Origin: CAYYTU01 sp964474655
Lineage (GTDB): Bacteria; Chloroflexota; Anaerolineae; B4-G1
Direction: 5' to 3'
Assembly (NCBI GenBank): GCA_964474655.1
Contig: CAYYTU010000118.1
Coordinates: forward strand, 1 to 7,169
DNA length: 7,169 bases
Shown here one piece after another: positions 6,444-7,169 of this stretch (the first letter of the stretch is position 1; every line of letters begins with the position of its first letter). Both the position numbers and the translations under genes were made by a program. Below the pieces are notes generated by a model, which did no database searches, had not been told where the DNA came from, and saw only the letters and a list, made by a program, of their open reading frames with translations.

Positions 6444-7169
6444 CTAAGCCTCCTCGGCTACCCAGACATCGGTCAGGATCTCCCACATCATCGGGTGGAC
6501 AGGCATGTTGCGGACTCGATCGTTCTTGATGCGCCAGACATTCTGGAAGTACGCAACTCCAACAGAGCCTCGCTCCATCTGAATGTCCTCCAGCTGGCAC
6601 ATGATCTCACGTCTTTCTTCCACATCGAGAGTAGCACTGGCTTGGGCGAGCAACTCATCGAACTCCTCGTCAACCCAATGTGTCTCATTCCAAGCCACTG
6701 GATTCCCTTCCCGGTCAGAAGTGTACGCGAGTGCAAAGACCATGGTGGCAAGTGGCCTGTGGCTCCACGCTGTGATCCCCAAGGGAATCTCGGTCCAAGC
6801 ATCCCAATAGTCTGATTCAGGCACCGGCTCAACTCTGATGTTGAAGCCACCAGCCTCAGCATCGGCTTTCAGAGTCTCAGCATAGGACACTGTATCTGGA
6901 TGACCTGAGGAGACTCTGATGACAGTTTCAAGGCCATCTGGATAACCCGCCTCTTCCAGGAGCGCCCTTGCTTGCTCGGGGTCGTACTCCGGTATCGGCT
7001 TCTCACAGTAAGCTGGGTGAATGTCCGTCGTGTGTGTGTCGTGCCCCACGCTCCCCTGCCCGTAGAGCGCCGTGTCGAGGACGGCTTGTCTTCTCTGACA
7101 AAGCTTCAAGGCTTTCCTAACCCGGTTGTCCGTCCACGGGTCAACGTCTGCCCTCATCCTCAATACAGC
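6444..7169 (-). CDS. Family-5 ABC transporter solute-binding protein, C-terminal part
   Basis: The frame is open to the right edge, giving the last 241 residues of an extracytoplasmic (SBP_bac_5) binding protein that hands solute to the permeases. The signal peptide and N-terminal lobe lie outside the window. Family markers include DNRVRKALKLCQRRQ (14-28; the usual form is D.RVRqAl..AiDR), the small-residue turn GQGSVGHDTH (37-46), YDPEQARALLEEAGYPDG (62-79), and a late WVDEEFDELLAQA segment before a helical VEERREIMCQLEDIQ stretch. A typical full protein has about 500-550 residues, so roughly half is present. A TTG at 7163 could be read as a start but is only an internal codon, since the frame continues upstream. 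The family transports peptides, nickel, opines and some oligosaccharides, and the substrate here cannot be decided. Confidence 0.93.
   Translation of the reverse strand, partial: AVLRMRADVDPWTDNRVRKALKLCQRRQAVLDTALYGQGSVGHDTHTTDIHPAYCEKPIPEYDPEQARALLEEAGYPDGLETVIRVSSGHPDTVSYAETLKADAEAGGFNIRVEPVPESDYWDAWTEIPLGITAWSHRPLATMVFALAYTSDREGNPVAWNETHWVDEEFDELLAQASATLDVEERREIMCQLEDIQMERGSVGVAYFQNVWRIKNDRVRNMPVHPMMWEILTDVWVAEEA

Noticed and set aside
6376..6600. A 74-codon minus-strand open frame overlapping the end of the binding-protein gene
   Set aside because: It is a frame-shifted shadow of the binding-protein coding sequence running into the gap, with no recognisable protein features.

Overview
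The window holds most of one minus-strand gene cluster for a family-5 (peptide/nickel/opine/oligosaccharide type) ABC importer, with a short-chain dehydrogenase and the start of a further gene behind it. Read in the direction of transcription, from the right edge leftwards, the order is: the C-terminal half of a solute-binding protein (cut by the window edge), a DppB-type permease, a DppC-type permease, a fused DppD-DppF ATPase, an SDR-family oxidoreductase, and the first 23 codons of an unidentified gene running off the left edge. No tRNA, rRNA, CRISPR array, transposase or phage gene was seen.

The organism is bacterial. Starts are mostly ATG with good Shine-Dalgarno sequences, and composition looks moderately GC-rich by eye. 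The sequence alone does not fix a phylum. An importer cluster with a catabolic-looking dehydrogenase and an over-sized permease would suit a heterotroph that scavenges organic solutes, for example an uncultured marine or host-associated lineage, but this is inference.

The genes make a coherent system. The binding protein captures the solute outside the membrane, the two permeases form the channel, and the single two-domain ATPase supplies both nucleotide-binding sites. The SDR probably oxidises or reduces a hydroxyl or keto group of the imported compound or of a product of it. The substrate cannot be read from the sequence.

The most unusual feature is the DppB permease. It has 621 residues, about twice the usual length, because about 300 residues are inserted in the extracytoplasmic loop between transmembrane helix 1 and the rest of the permease core. 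The insert carries beta-rich, galactose-binding-like sequence signatures and should face the binding protein. Two intergenic gaps are long for such an operon (243 bp after the binding-protein gene and 268 bp between the permease genes). Both contain strong inverted repeats that may act as mRNA processing, stability or attenuation elements. The SDR departs from several normally conserved SDR motifs.
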